From CBDBJK01 sp965206395 (GTDB taxonomy: Bacteria > Chloroflexota > Dehalococcoidia > Lucifugimonadales > CATOSD01): a stretch of 64,000 nucleotides of DNA. The stretch covers positions 496,001 to 560,000 of the forward strand of contig CBDBJK010000038.1 in NCBI GenBank assembly GCA_965206395.1, given 5' to 3'. Of this stretch, positions 8,451-17,128 are shown in pieces (the stretch's first letter is position 1; each line of letters opens with the position of its first letter). The notes beneath the pieces are model-generated. The model was not told where the DNA came from. It searched no databases and saw nothing but the letters and a program-made list of their open reading frames with translations. Both the position numbers and the translations under genes were made by a program.

Positions 8451-8852
8451 ATGGCAGTTACAGACGCGATAGCAGATATGCTTACGCGGATTCGCAATGC
8501 AATTGTGGTTCGTCACGACACTGTGACGCTTCCGGCGTCCAACATGAAGATTTCCCTGGCAAAAATCTTCAAGGATGAAGGCTTCATCAGGGACTTTGAA
8601 GTGAATAGAGGCACGGGGCCTCAACCTAATATCAGGATTTTCTTGCACTATAGAAGCAAGGACGATCCTGCCATTGCAGGTCTCAAACGGGTAAGCAAGC
8701 CAGGGCTTAGAGTTTACGTAAAAAAGAACGAGATCCCCCGATACTACGGTGGTCTTGGAGTGTCCGTGCTGTCCACTTCCAAAGGACTCATGACAGGAAA
8801 GCAGGCATGGCGCAAGGGGCTAGGGGGAGAGCTTCTGTGTTACCTCTGGTAA
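8451..8852 (+). CDS. rpsH: 30S ribosomal protein S8
   Basis: S8 binds the central domain of 16S rRNA and in enterobacteria represses the spc operon. It is 133 aa with TDAIADMLTRIRNA at the N-terminus and the family signature near GLGVSVLSTSKGLMTGKQA. A GGCGGGG element lies upstream of the ATG. Confidence 0.96.
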   Translation: MAVTDAIADMLTRIRNAIVVRHDTVTLPASNMKISLAKIFKDEGFIRDFEVNRGTGPQPNIRIFLHYRSKDDPAIAGLKRVSKPGLRVYVKKNEIPRYYGGLGVSVLSTSKGLMTGKQAWRKGLGGELLCYLW

Positions 8853-8862
8853 GGAGCGCAAT

Positions 8863-9405
8863 ATGTCTAGGATAGGAAACCAACCCATTTCCTTGCCTTC
8901 CAACGTAGAAGTAGATATAGATGGCAGCGATGTGACAGTCAAGGGGCCTAGAGGCTCACTCAATTGGTCGTTCAATCCTGCTATGCAAATATCCAGGCAG
9001 GATGGCGTGCTGACAGTAGCAAGGCCCTCGGACGAGCGCGAGCACCGCGCCCTACATGGGCTTTCCCGCAGCCTTCTCGCCAACATGGTAATCGGCGTGA
9101 GCGAAGGATATGTCAAGTCGATTGAACTGGTCGGCGTAGGGTATCGAGTGCAACAGAACGGAGAAGGCATAACGCTGAACGTGATGTTCAGCCATTCTGT
9201 GGACATAAACCCTTCTCCTGGCGTAACACTTGAGGTTGAGGGCAACAACCGCATTCACATCCGGGGCATCGACAAGCAAGCAGTCGGGCAGCTCGCTGCT
9301 CAGATTCGCGCCGTCAGGCCACCCAACGTATACACCGGCAAGGGAATACGGTACCTCGGTGAGCAAATACGCCTCAAGCCTGGCAAGAGCGCTAGGAGGG
9401 CATAG
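8863..9405 (+). CDS. rplF: 50S ribosomal protein L6
   Basis: L6 lies near the GTPase centre. It is 180 aa with MSRIGNQPISLP at the N-terminus and the family signature near KGIRYLGEQIRLKPGKS. An AAGGAG ribosome-binding site is placed correctly. rplR follows after 2 bp. Confidence 0.97.
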   Translation: MSRIGNQPISLPSNVEVDIDGSDVTVKGPRGSLNWSFNPAMQISRQDGVLTVARPSDEREHRALHGLSRSLLANMVIGVSEGYVKSIELVGVGYRVQQNGEGITLNVMFSHSVDINPSPGVTLEVEGNNRIHIRGIDKQAVGQLAAQIRAVRPPNVYTGKGIRYLGEQIRLKPGKSARRA

Positions 9406-9407
9406 GG

Positions 9408-9776
9408 ATGGCAAGGGCACGATTTGGAAAAGCAAGAAGGCTGACCCGCCATTTGCGGGTTCGGCGTAAAATCAGCGGCACGTCGCAACGGCCAAGGCTC
9501 GCAGTGTTTCGCAGCTTGCATCATGTATACGCCCAGGTAATTGACGATTCGCAGGGCGAAACGCTGGTTGCGGCCTCAAGTCTCGAAAGTCAGATCAAGA
9601 CGGCGAGAGATGGCAAGGTAAAAGCCGATGTGTCGAAAGAGATCGGAACGCTCATAGCGCAGCGCGCAAAAGAGAAAGGTATTAACACAGTCGTGTTCGA
9701 TCGTGGAGGGTACAAGTACCACGGCCGTGTCAAAGCCCTTGCCGACGCTGCCCGTGAGGGAGGCCTCACCTTTTAG
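9408..9776 (+). CDS. rplR: 50S ribosomal protein L18
   Basis: L18 binds 5S rRNA with L5. It is 122 aa, with the RHLRVRRKISGTSQRPRLAVFRS region and the DRGGYKYHGRVKALADAAREGGL C-terminal signature. After it comes an untranslated spacer of 153 bp before rpsE. Confidence 0.96.
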   Translation: MARARFGKARRLTRHLRVRRKISGTSQRPRLAVFRSLHHVYAQVIDDSQGETLVAASSLESQIKTARDGKVKADVSKEIGTLIAQRAKEKGINTVVFDRGGYKYHGRVKALADAAREGGLTF

Positions 9777-9929
9777 CGGTCGTCAGCTTAACCCCTCCGG
9801 CTTGTCGCTCGACTCCTTGGTTGGAATAGTTTCGGAGAATGGCTTGACGAAGGGGTAGTTTCATAGAAGATTTGTTCAGAGTGTTTGGGGGATTGTGGAT
9901 CGTCCCCATGCGCTGTTTGGGGAGTAAAT

Positions 9930-10496
9930 ATGTACGAAAGAAGGCAGCTAGATTCAGACGAATCACCTCTGACAGAGAAGGTGGTCAGAATCTCTAGGGT
10001 AGCCAAAGTGATTAAGGGAGGACGACACCTGAGCTTCAATGCCATGGTTGTGGTAGGCGATAGCGAGGGTCACGTAGGCGTAGGCCTGGGCAAGGCCGAC
10101 GCGGTACCTGACGCCGTGCGAAAGGGCGCTGCCGCGGCCAAAAAGGACATGATCACGGTTGAACTCAAGGATAACACCATCCCTCACGAAATCATCGCCA
10201 AGTATGGCGGGTCTGTGGTCATGCTGAAGCCTGCTCCGCCGGGGACTGGCGTGATCGCGGGAAGCTCGGTGAGGGCCGTGGTTGAGCTTGCGGGAGTTAA
10301 AGACATCGTAACGAAGGTGCGCCGCAGCACAAACCCAGTAAACGTCGTCAAGGCTACCATTGAGGGGCTTTCCGGCCTTAAAAACGTGGAAGAAGAGCTT
10401 GCCAAACGCAAACGACTCGTGGAGGCAGTTCGAGAGAGAGAACAGCAACGCCAGAACCAGCGTAGAGCAAGAGCGGCTAGCGCTGCACAGAGTTAA
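9930..10496 (+). CDS. rpsE: 30S ribosomal protein S5
   Basis: S5 helps decoding fidelity and mRNA unwinding. I place the start at ATG 9930 (MYERRQLDSDE), behind GGGGAG at 9919-9924; an in-frame extension to 9885 lacks family support. The 188-aa product has the N-terminal dsRNA-binding-like domain (VVVGDSEGHVGVGLGKADAVPDAVRKG) and the C-terminal domain (APPGTGVIAGSSVRAVVELAGVKD). It ends in a basic Gln/Arg-rich tail. Confidence 0.95.
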   Translation: MYERRQLDSDESPLTEKVVRISRVAKVIKGGRHLSFNAMVVVGDSEGHVGVGLGKADAVPDAVRKGAAAAKKDMITVELKDNTIPHEIIAKYGGSVVMLKPAPPGTGVIAGSSVRAVVELAGVKDIVTKVRRSTNPVNVVKATIEGLSGLKNVEEELAKRKRLVEAVREREQQRQNQRRARAASAAQS

Positions 10497-10499
10497 GAT

Positions 10500-10694
10500 A
10501 TGAGTAAAATTTCGGTGACCTGGAAAAAGAGCGCCATTGGATTTAATAAGAACCAACGACTGACTATCGACAGCCTTGGACTAAGGCGGCTTAACCATAC
10601 GGTTATTCATGAAGATACGCCGTCGATACGAGGAATGGTTCACAAGGTCAGGCATCTGGTTGTGGTCGAAGACATCGCATCCGATGAGGAGTGA
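10500..10694 (+). CDS. rpmD: 50S ribosomal protein L30
   Basis: L30 is a small 50S protein. It is 64 aa with the SLGLRRLNHTVIHEDTPSIRGMVHKVRHLV core. It starts 3 bp after rpsE and is followed by a 133-bp spacer before rplO in which I see no gene. Confidence 0.95.
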   Translation: MSKISVTWKKSAIGFNKNQRLTIDSLGLRRLNHTVIHEDTPSIRGMVHKVRHLVVVEDIASDEE

Positions 10695-10827
10695 CCTCAC
10701 GCCAAACGGGTTAACTATCGTCTGAGCGCCATAGATACAGACTAGCTACCAATGCGACGATATTTGACCCACTATGGTTAAGAATGGCAACCCTTTCAAA
10801 ACATCTTGAAAATAGGCGACAACTATA

Positions 10828-11274
10828 ATGCAGCAACATGATCTGAGACCGCCGAAAGGCGCTAAGAAAAAGCGAAGAAGGATAGGACGCGGCGATAGCA
10901 GCGGATTCGGCAGCTATTCAGGCAAGGGCATGAAAGGACAGAAGTCCCGTGCAGGGGGCGGAGTGCGTCCTGGCTTCGAAGGCGGTCAACAGCCTCTTAT
11001 CAAATCTTTGCCAATGATTCGAGGCTTCACGAACATATTTCGCGTAGAGTACAGCGTTGTGAACCTCGGTCAGCTTGCCGGATTCCCCGCGAATACCGAG
11101 GTTACGCTGCGACTGTTGCTCGAAACAGGAGCAGTGAAGAACCTGAAGAAACCCGTCAAGGTGTTGGGCGACGGTGAACTGGAGGTCTCGCTAGTGGTCG
11201 AGGCCCATAAGTTCTCTAAATCAGCGAGGGCGAAAATTGAGGCAGCAGGGGGGAGTGTGAGGGAGGTCAAGTAA
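10828..11274 (+). CDS. rplO: 50S ribosomal protein L15
   Basis: L15 is a late-assembly 50S protein. It is 148 aa with the glycine-rich basic N-terminus (GRGDSSGFGSYSGKGMKGQKSRAGGGVRPGFEGGQQPL) and the KSARAKIEAAGGSV C-terminal signature. Its TAA overlaps the secY ATG by one base. Confidence 0.96.
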   Translation: MQQHDLRPPKGAKKKRRRIGRGDSSGFGSYSGKGMKGQKSRAGGGVRPGFEGGQQPLIKSLPMIRGFTNIFRVEYSVVNLGQLAGFPANTEVTLRLLLETGAVKNLKKPVKVLGDGELEVSLVVEAHKFSKSARAKIEAAGGSVREVK

Positions 11275-12611
11275 TGCGTCAGGCCCAAGCCGCCAGAGCA
11301 CAACAGTCTTCAAGACCACAGCTTATTCAGTCGATGATAGATGCCATGCGGGTTCCAGACCTGCGTGGCAAAATATTGTTTACTCTGGGTATGCTCACAA
11401 TATTTCGCTTCGTGGCACACGTTCCAGTCCCCGGAGTGGATACGCAGGCGCTTTCCCAGGCGTTTCAGAGTAACGCGCTGCTGGGCTTTTTGGACCTCTT
11501 CAGCGGAGGGGCGCTCGCGAATTTGAGCGTGGCGGCCCTTGGAGTTTACCCGTATATCACGGCATCCATCGTGATGCAGATACTGACGCCAGTGCTTCCC
11601 AACCTGAAGGCATTGTCACAGGAAGGTGAGGCCGGACGCCAGCGGATTAATCAGATTACCCACTGGATGACCGTTCCCATCGCGTTCCTACAGGCGTGGG
11701 GACAGTTGACGCTTCTGCGACAGTCGGGCGTGCTGCCTGGGGTGGATTTTGGCATCAACCTCCATACGATGGCTATGGTGACCTCGATGGTCGCGGGCAC
11801 AATGTTCCTTGTATGGCTTGGCGAGCTAATCACAGAGCGCGGCCTTGGCAACGGCATCTCCCTCATCATATTCGGAGGCATCGTGGCCCGGTTCCCGCAA
11901 GTGGTTGGACAGGGCTTCCTCGATGGCGGAAATGCTTCTGGGCTGTTACTTCTGGGGGTTATCGGGTTTGCAATCATATTCCTGATAGTGCTGTTTAACG
12001 AGGCTCAACGCAGGGTTCCCGTACAGTATGGTCGGAGCGTGTTTCGCGGTGGCAGAATGCAGCGGCAAAGCGGCTCTACCTTCCTACCTCTGCGTGTAAA
12101 CTCGGCTGGTATGATTCCGCTCATATTCGCGTTCTCTATCATCATATTGCCGGCGACAATCGCTAGCTATTTTAGAAATCCATTGAGTGATGATTTCTTT
12201 TCGCGCTTGGCCCGGTTCCTATCCAATACGCTCGATCCGACAAACATACCGTACTGGGTGGCGGTATTCGTCTTGGTCGTCGTGTTCACGTTCTTCTATA
12301 CGTTGGTGATTTTCCAACAACAGAACCTGTCCGAGAACCTACAGCGTAACGGCGGGTTCATTCCCGGCATTCGTCCGGGAAAACCGACGCAGGAATATCT
12401 CAATCGAGTGCTCATTCGGATAACGTGGGGAGGCGCGCTGTTCCTTGGGTTCATCGCCATCGTCCCCTTCTTCGTAACGTTCGTTACCGACGTGCGTGCC
12501 TTGACGTTAAGCAGTACCAGCCTGCTAATCATGGTAGGCGTGGCCCTGGATACCATGAGGCAGCTTGAAGCGCAATTGCTGATGCGCAACTACGAAGGTT
12601 TCATCCGTTGA
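11274..12611 (+). CDS. secY: Protein translocase subunit SecY
   Basis: SecY is the channel of the Sec translocon in the cytoplasmic membrane. The 445-aa protein has the expected ten hydrophobic segments, the plug region (GGALANLSVAALGVYPYITASI) and the cytoplasmic loop near PGKPTQEYLNRVL. The N-terminus is about 20 residues longer than many homologues (Ala/Gln/Arg-rich). It is coupled to rplO by the TAATG overlap. Confidence 0.97.
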   Translation: MRQAQAARAQQSSRPQLIQSMIDAMRVPDLRGKILFTLGMLTIFRFVAHVPVPGVDTQALSQAFQSNALLGFLDLFSGGALANLSVAALGVYPYITASIVMQILTPVLPNLKALSQEGEAGRQRINQITHWMTVPIAFLQAWGQLTLLRQSGVLPGVDFGINLHTMAMVTSMVAGTMFLVWLGELITERGLGNGISLIIFGGIVARFPQVVGQGFLDGGNASGLLLLGVIGFAIIFLIVLFNEAQRRVPVQYGRSVFRGGRMQRQSGSTFLPLRVNSAGMIPLIFAFSIIILPATIASYFRNPLSDDFFSRLARFLSNTLDPTNIPYWVAVFVLVVVFTFFYTLVIFQQQNLSENLQRNGGFIPGIRPGKPTQEYLNRVLIRITWGGALFLGFIAIVPFFVTFVTDVRALTLSSTSLLIMVGVALDTMRQLEAQLLMRNYEGFIR

Positions 12612-12654
12612 CGGCAAGGAGACTGACTGCGCGTACACAAAATAATAGAGGGGA

Positions 12655-13302
12655 ATGCCTAGTTTGAAGGTTATCTTGTTAGGGCCGCCGGGTGCAGGAA
12701 AGGGAACGCAGGCGGCTCGTGTATCCGATAAACTTGGGGTAACGCGGGTATCGTCAGGCGATCTATTCCGTGAGCAACAGCAAAAGGACACTGAATTAGG
12801 TCGATTGGCGCGCTCCTATATGGAGCGAGGCGCGCTCGTACCCGATGAGGTTACAATCAAAATGGTAATGGAGTGGGTTAAAGATCCTCAGCAGGCCCAG
12901 GGATTTGTTATCGACGGCTTCCCAAGGACTCTGGCCCAGGCGGAGGCGCTTGACACCGAGTTGGCTGACTCGGACGGCATTGATAAAGTGTTGCATATTT
13001 ACGTTTCCGATGAGGAGCTTATACAGAGGCTATCAGGTAGGCTTATTTGTCGCCAGTGTCAAACCCCGCATCACACGCGGTTTTCACCACCTGCCGAGCC
13101 TGGCAAGTGCGACAATTGTGGCGGGGAACTTTATCAGCGCGCGGACGACATGCCAGAAGCGGTCCTGAAACGCATCGAGGTCTATGCCAATGAAACAAAG
13201 CCTCTGGTGCAATACTATAAAGAAAAAGGTAAACTTGTCGAGATTAACGGCGAAGGTTCAATCGAGGAGGTTGGACAGGCCCTGATCGAAGCTATCAGCT
13301 AG
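12655..13302 (+). CDS. adk: Adenylate kinase, zinc-lid type
   Basis: Adenylate kinase interconverts 2 ADP and ATP plus AMP in the cytosol. The 215-aa protein has the P-loop GPPGAGKGTQA at residues ~10-20, the AMP-binding GDLFRE and the DGFPRT motif. The lid carries CRQC and CDNC pairs, so it is the zinc-binding form. GAGGGG lies before the ATG. It follows secY in the usual order. Confidence 0.97.
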   Translation: MPSLKVILLGPPGAGKGTQAARVSDKLGVTRVSSGDLFREQQQKDTELGRLARSYMERGALVPDEVTIKMVMEWVKDPQQAQGFVIDGFPRTLAQAEALDTELADSDGIDKVLHIYVSDEELIQRLSGRLICRQCQTPHHTRFSPPAEPGKCDNCGGELYQRADDMPEAVLKRIEVYANETKPLVQYYKEKGKLVEINGEGSIEEVGQALIEAIS

Positions 13303-13368
13303 ATTGCGGCCATAATTTCCCAGCTTCCACTTGTTCCATTATAATTGGTAAGGAATCTTTCAGGTGGG

Positions 13369-13405
13369 TTGACATTCCATCCTTACGCGGGATGGCTTAT
13401 GGAAT
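13369..13405 (+). promoter_or_regulatory. TTGACA element with nested inverted repeat upstream of map
   Basis: In the 183-bp spacer between adk and map there is a TTGACA at 13369-13374, then ATTCCAT (13374-13380) paired with ATGGAAT (13399-13405), with CCATCC/GGATGG nested inside. No good -10 hexamer sits at the right spacing. It may be a promoter plus operator for map-rpmJ-rpsM, or simply a hairpin. The repeat is seen; the role is inference. Confidence 0.3.
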
Positions 13406-13485
13406 GGAAATACGGTTGTGATGAGGGGTTTCACTGTATTTCTATAGCGATATTTTACGGAGATTGATTCCTATAGAGATTATAT

Positions 13486-14310
13486 TTGCGACTTGACGCG
13501 GAGGCGTTGGTAATCAATAACACAACTCGAACGACCAGCAAACGGCGGTCTGGTGGAGTAACCATCAAGTCCGCGAAAGAAATTGGATTGATGCGACAGG
13601 CAGGGAAGGTCGTCGCACAGGCCAAGGCCAAGATACGAGAGGCCGCCCGCCCTGGAATCACGACTGGTGAGTTGGATCGCATTGCGGAGGAAGAGATACG
13701 ACGACTAGGAGCCATACCATCGTTCAAAGGGTATGCTCCTGGCGGGGCGACTCCGTTTCCGGCTACAATATGCGCTTCGTTTAACGAGGAAATCGTACAT
13801 GGTATCCCCGGCGACAGGGTCTTGCGCGAGGGAGACATATTAAGTGTTGACGTTGGCGCTATAGTGGATGGGTTCCACGGCGATAGCGCGTTCACGATAG
13901 GCGTCGGTGATATTTCCGAGGAGGCGCAACGCCTCATAGACGCCACCAGGGAAGCCCTGAAGCAGGGTATCGCTCAAGTCAAGGCTGGTTCAAGGATCGG
14001 AGACATTTCGTCGGCTGTGCAGCAATATGCGGAGAATTTGGGCTACTCGGTAGTCCGGCAATATGTCGGTCACGGCATTGGTCGGGCAATGCATGAGGAG
14101 CCACAAGTTCCAAACTATGGTAAGCCTGGTAGGGGTTTCCTCCTTCGAAAAGGCATGGCTATTGCAATAGAGCCTATGCTCAATATAGGCGGATGGGAGA
14201 CCGTTCAACTCGATGACGGATGGACCGTAGCGACCGCTGATGGCAGCCTGTCCGCCCATTTCGAGGATACTGTGGCGATAACAGAAAATGGCATTGAGGT
14301 GTTGACGTAA
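13486..14310 (+). CDS. map: Methionine aminopeptidase, type I
   Basis: This enzyme removes the initiator methionine from nascent proteins. Metal ligands of the pita-bread fold are visible: Asp in SVDVGAIVDG, Asp in GDSAFT, His in YVGHGIGRAMHEEP, Glu in IEPML and Glu in HFEDT. The start is uncertain. The frame opens with TTG at 13486 (274 aa); a TTG at 13507 is also possible, and the family core begins at about VTIKSAKEIGLMRQAG. It lies between adk and rpmJ, the usual place, but infA does not follow it. Confidence 0.94.
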   Translation: MRLDAEALVINNTTRTTSKRRSGGVTIKSAKEIGLMRQAGKVVAQAKAKIREAARPGITTGELDRIAEEEIRRLGAIPSFKGYAPGGATPFPATICASFNEEIVHGIPGDRVLREGDILSVDVGAIVDGFHGDSAFTIGVGDISEEAQRLIDATREALKQGIAQVKAGSRIGDISSAVQQYAENLGYSVVRQYVGHGIGRAMHEEPQVPNYGKPGRGFLLRKGMAIAIEPMLNIGGWETVQLDDGWTVATADGSLSAHFEDTVAITENGIEVLT

Positions 14311-14368
14311 TCCTTCTGCGGAAGGGCATAACGCAATGCAGGGCCTATAGTAGAAACGGAGAAGTGAA

Positions 14369-14482
14369 ATGAAAGTTTCCGCGTCGGTAAAGAAGCGGTG
14401 TGCGAAGTGTAAGGTAATTCGCCGGGAAAGGCGAGTAATCATTATTTGCGAAAATGCCAGACACAAGCAGAGGCAGGGATAG
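14369..14482 (+). CDS. rpmJ: 50S ribosomal protein L36
   Basis: This 37-codon gene encodes MKVSASVKKRCAKCKVIRRE and continues to a C-terminus ending NARHKQRQG. The zinc ligands of L36 are present: the CAKC pair, then Cys and His near the end. It sits 58 bp after map and 71 bp before rpsM, the standard position. Confidence 0.95.
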   Translation: MKVSASVKKRCAKCKVIRRERRVIIICENARHKQRQG

Positions 14483-14553
14483 CGCGCGATGTCCTTCTAC
14501 GGAAAGATAGGCATCGGCGTCACTACGGGGTTACTCCTGAATAAGGTGGGAAC

Positions 14554-14934
14554 ATGGCAATAATTTCTGGTGTGAACATTCCCGACAATAAGAAGGTTGA
14601 GGTTTCGCTTCGCAGCATATTTGGAATTGGGCCGACGCAGGCGCTCGATATCATAAATAAGGCTGGCATCGAAGGAAACCCCCGCGTCAGGGACCTGACT
14701 GAGACTGACTTGAGCCGAATCAGGGAGATAGTAGACCGCGAGAAAGTGGTCGAAGGCGACCTCCGTCGCGAAGTGAATATGAACATAAGGCGGCTTATAG
14801 ACATTGGCAGCTACCGTGGCCTGCGTCATCGGCGCGGCTTGCCCACCAGAGGGCAGCGAACCCGCACGAATGCGCGAACCAAGCGCGGCGGGAAGAGGAC
14901 GGTTGCCGGTCGTAGGCATACCACCACTCGCTAG
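14554..14934 (+). CDS. rpsM: 30S ribosomal protein S13
   Basis: S13 contacts the P-site tRNA and the 50S. It is 126 aa, with ISGVNIPDNKKVEVSL at the N-terminus, the GIGPTQALDI helix-two-turn-helix-like region and the RGLPTRGQRTRTNART C-terminal signature. A GGTGGG element precedes the ATG. Confidence 0.97.
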   Translation: MAIISGVNIPDNKKVEVSLRSIFGIGPTQALDIINKAGIEGNPRVRDLTETDLSRIREIVDREKVVEGDLRREVNMNIRRLIDIGSYRGLRHRRGLPTRGQRTRTNARTKRGGKRTVAGRRHTTTR

Positions 14935-15035
14935 TAATATTTCATGAGAGTTGCCACACTTACCTCATGGGTTTAGGAATCCTTGTAGCTAGTATGTAGC
15001 TGTGAATATCGAAAAAAGTTTTGAGAGAGCGAAAC

Positions 15036-15422
15036 ATGCCAAGAAGACCACGAACGAGGCGTCGAGAACGCAAATCAGTCCCTGTCGGCAGGGCGTACAT
15101 TCAATCGACATTTAACAATACCATAATTACCCTTACAGACCTTCAGGGAAATGTACTATCTTGGGGTAGCGCAGGGACCGTAGGGTTCAAAGGCTCAAGA
15201 AAGTCGACCGCCTTTGCCGCGCAGCGAGCTGCGGAAGACGCCGCAAGGAAGGGTATCGAACACGGGCTACGGCAGATAGAGATATACGTCAGAGGGCCTG
15301 GCGCGGGCCGAGAGGCCGCGATTCGCTCTTTGCAAGGCGCTGGCCTATTCGTTACCAGCATTCGCGACGTAACGCCGATTCCGCATAACGGATGTCGGCC
15401 AAGAAAACGTCGGCGCGTTTAA
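15036..15422 (+). CDS. rpsK: 30S ribosomal protein S11
   Basis: S11 lies on the 30S platform near the mRNA exit. I take ATG 15036 (MPRRPRTRRRERK, 128 aa) because a GAGAG site lies just upstream; an in-frame TTG at 15021 would add five residues. The signature GPGAGREAAIRSLQGAGL and the C-terminal PHNGCRPRKRRRV are clear. Confidence 0.96.
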   Translation: MPRRPRTRRRERKSVPVGRAYIQSTFNNTIITLTDLQGNVLSWGSAGTVGFKGSRKSTAFAAQRAAEDAARKGIEHGLRQIEIYVRGPGAGREAAIRSLQGAGLFVTSIRDVTPIPHNGCRPRKRRRV

Positions 15423-15450
15423 CGAAAGCAGACCGGAGGAGCATCTAAGA

Positions 15451-16260
15451 ATGGCGCAACGCCAGGAGACAATTCTCCCACGAACATTGGGAGACCTCCT
15501 CAACGAAATCTTTAGCATCTATGGAAAGCATTTCTTGCGTTTCATAGGGCTTGTCGCGCTTGTTCAGCTTCCCTTGAGCTTGTTGGGATTGATCCGAGGC
15601 GGAGGCATAGCGACCTTTATTGTCTTTGGAGCAATCGCGTTCCTTGCGAGCATAATTGTGTTCGGGGCAACTGTGTTTGCGGTTGGACAGCAGTACGTGT
15701 CAGGCGAAATAGGGATTCGCCTCTCCTATAGCAGAGGGTGGAGGCGCATCGTGACGCTGGCCTTGCTCACTGCTATCTTTCTGATTGTTCTTTTGCCCGC
15801 GTTGAGTGTCGTGATGTGGGTGTTCTGGCTGATAAGCCCACCAATCGCTTTCGTGATAACGTTGCTTGCATCCGTGCCCTTCATAGCGCACTGGGCGGTG
15901 GCCGCGGAATCGGTCATATTCGAGGGTCACAAACTGGGCGGGGCACTTGGCAGAACGTTCGACCTGGTGCGCGAAGACCGATGGCGCGTCTATGGAGTTT
16001 TCCTGGTGATAATGCTCGTAAGTATGGGGCTAGCGATCTTAATCAACTTGCCATTTATGGTCGCCTCATGGATTGCAGCGCCAGAGCAGGCAACGGCCTT
16101 GAGCGGAGTGCTCCAATTTTTGGGAGGCGTCGTAGTTGCGATAGCAGTCCCTCCGGTGGCATTCATAGGTGGGAAGTTGCTGTACTATGATTTAAGAGTG
16201 AGGAAAGAAAACTACGACTTCTCCGTCCTATCTCGGGAGATGGGGATAGCGTCGGTGTAG
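15451..16260 (+). CDS. Polytopic membrane protein inserted between rpsK and rpsD
   Basis: This 269-aa protein is not a ribosomal protein. A short cytosolic N-terminus (PRTLGDLLNEIFSIYGKHF) is followed by about six hydrophobic segments, and it ends in a LLYYDLRVRKENYDFSVL tail. That layout resembles the membrane domain found in some glycerophosphodiester phosphodiesterases and related uncharacterised proteins, but no catalytic domain is present. It is co-directional with the ribosomal genes: 28 bp after rpsK with a CGGAGGAG ribosome-binding site, and followed by a 179-bp gap. The function is unknown; cotranscription is inferred from spacing. Confidence 0.85.
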   Translation: MAQRQETILPRTLGDLLNEIFSIYGKHFLRFIGLVALVQLPLSLLGLIRGGGIATFIVFGAIAFLASIIVFGATVFAVGQQYVSGEIGIRLSYSRGWRRIVTLALLTAIFLIVLLPALSVVMWVFWLISPPIAFVITLLASVPFIAHWAVAAESVIFEGHKLGGALGRTFDLVREDRWRVYGVFLVIMLVSMGLAILINLPFMVASWIAAPEQATALSGVLQFLGGVVVAIAVPPVAFIGGKLLYYDLRVRKENYDFSVLSREMGIASV

Positions 16261-16439
16261 CATGACCGCTTCGCGGGGTGGAGTCCGACCTTGTCATTTG
16301 TTGGGAGTCAGACAGAAGCACGCTGGCGCAGATTGTTTTCATCGGTAATTGTGGGAAGCCAACCCATTCGATTTGATACAAGTCTTTAAAGAATAAGATA
16401 AATAGAGAAGCCTTCCAGAGGGGGGAATGCACAGAAAAC

Positions 16440-17072
16440 ATGGCACGTTATATTGATCCTGTATGCCGTCAGTGTCGCCGTATTGGGGAGAAGCTATTCC
16501 TCAAGGGTGAGCGCTGTTTTACGCCCCGTTGTGCCATAGAAAGGCACAGGAGAGCGCCTGGAGCTCAACAGAATCCTCGCAGGAGGAGAGCCTCAGATTG
16601 GGCGCTTCAGCTAAAAGAGAAGCAGAAGGCGCGATTCACTTATGGCGTTCTTGAGCGCCAGTTCAGGAATTATTTTGCGATGGCCCGCGAACATGAGGGA
16701 ATCACAGGCGACAACCTTCTTCAGATACTAGAGAGGAGGCTTGACAACGTAATCTACAGACTTTCTTTCGTTGACTCCCGTCGTCAGGGACGGCAATTGG
16801 TGAATCACGGTCACTTTATTGTCAACGGGAGACGAATGGATATCCCCTCCTATCTCGTTAAACAAGGAGATGTGATAGCCTGGAAGCGTGTAAATGGCTC
16901 GGTTCCTGAATTCATCCAGACCCTCACGGACGGACTTCCCAAGCGTCCGGTGCCGACCTGGTTGCGTATGGATCCGACGCATCTAACTGGTGAGGTTGTA
17001 TCCGTGCCCGACAATTCGGAAATCGACACCGGCATAGAATCACGACTTATTGTTGAATTTTACTCCAAGTAA
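16440..17072 (+). CDS. rpsD: 30S ribosomal protein S4
   Basis: S4 initiates 30S assembly. The 210-aa protein has the N-terminal Cys-rich zinc site (CRQC, then CFTPRCAI) and the S4 RNA-binding domain from about residue 100 (LERRLDNVIYRLSF, RQGRQLVNHGHFIVNGRRMDIPSY). The spacer from the upstream membrane gene (179 bp) could hold its own promoter, but I could not identify one with confidence. Confidence 0.97.
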   Translation: MARYIDPVCRQCRRIGEKLFLKGERCFTPRCAIERHRRAPGAQQNPRRRRASDWALQLKEKQKARFTYGVLERQFRNYFAMAREHEGITGDNLLQILERRLDNVIYRLSFVDSRRQGRQLVNHGHFIVNGRRMDIPSYLVKQGDVIAWKRVNGSVPEFIQTLTDGLPKRPVPTWLRMDPTHLTGEVVSVPDNSEIDTGIESRLIVEFYSK

Positions 17073-17128
17073 TAGTGGCTTCCGAAGCGCTTAACTTTCC
17101 TAGTTTTGAGAACAGGAGTTTTCTCTAA

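Noticed and set aside
9963..10556. A 197-codon frame antisense to rpsE and rpmD
   Set aside because: The forward frames are unmistakable ribosomal proteins; this is a composition shadow.
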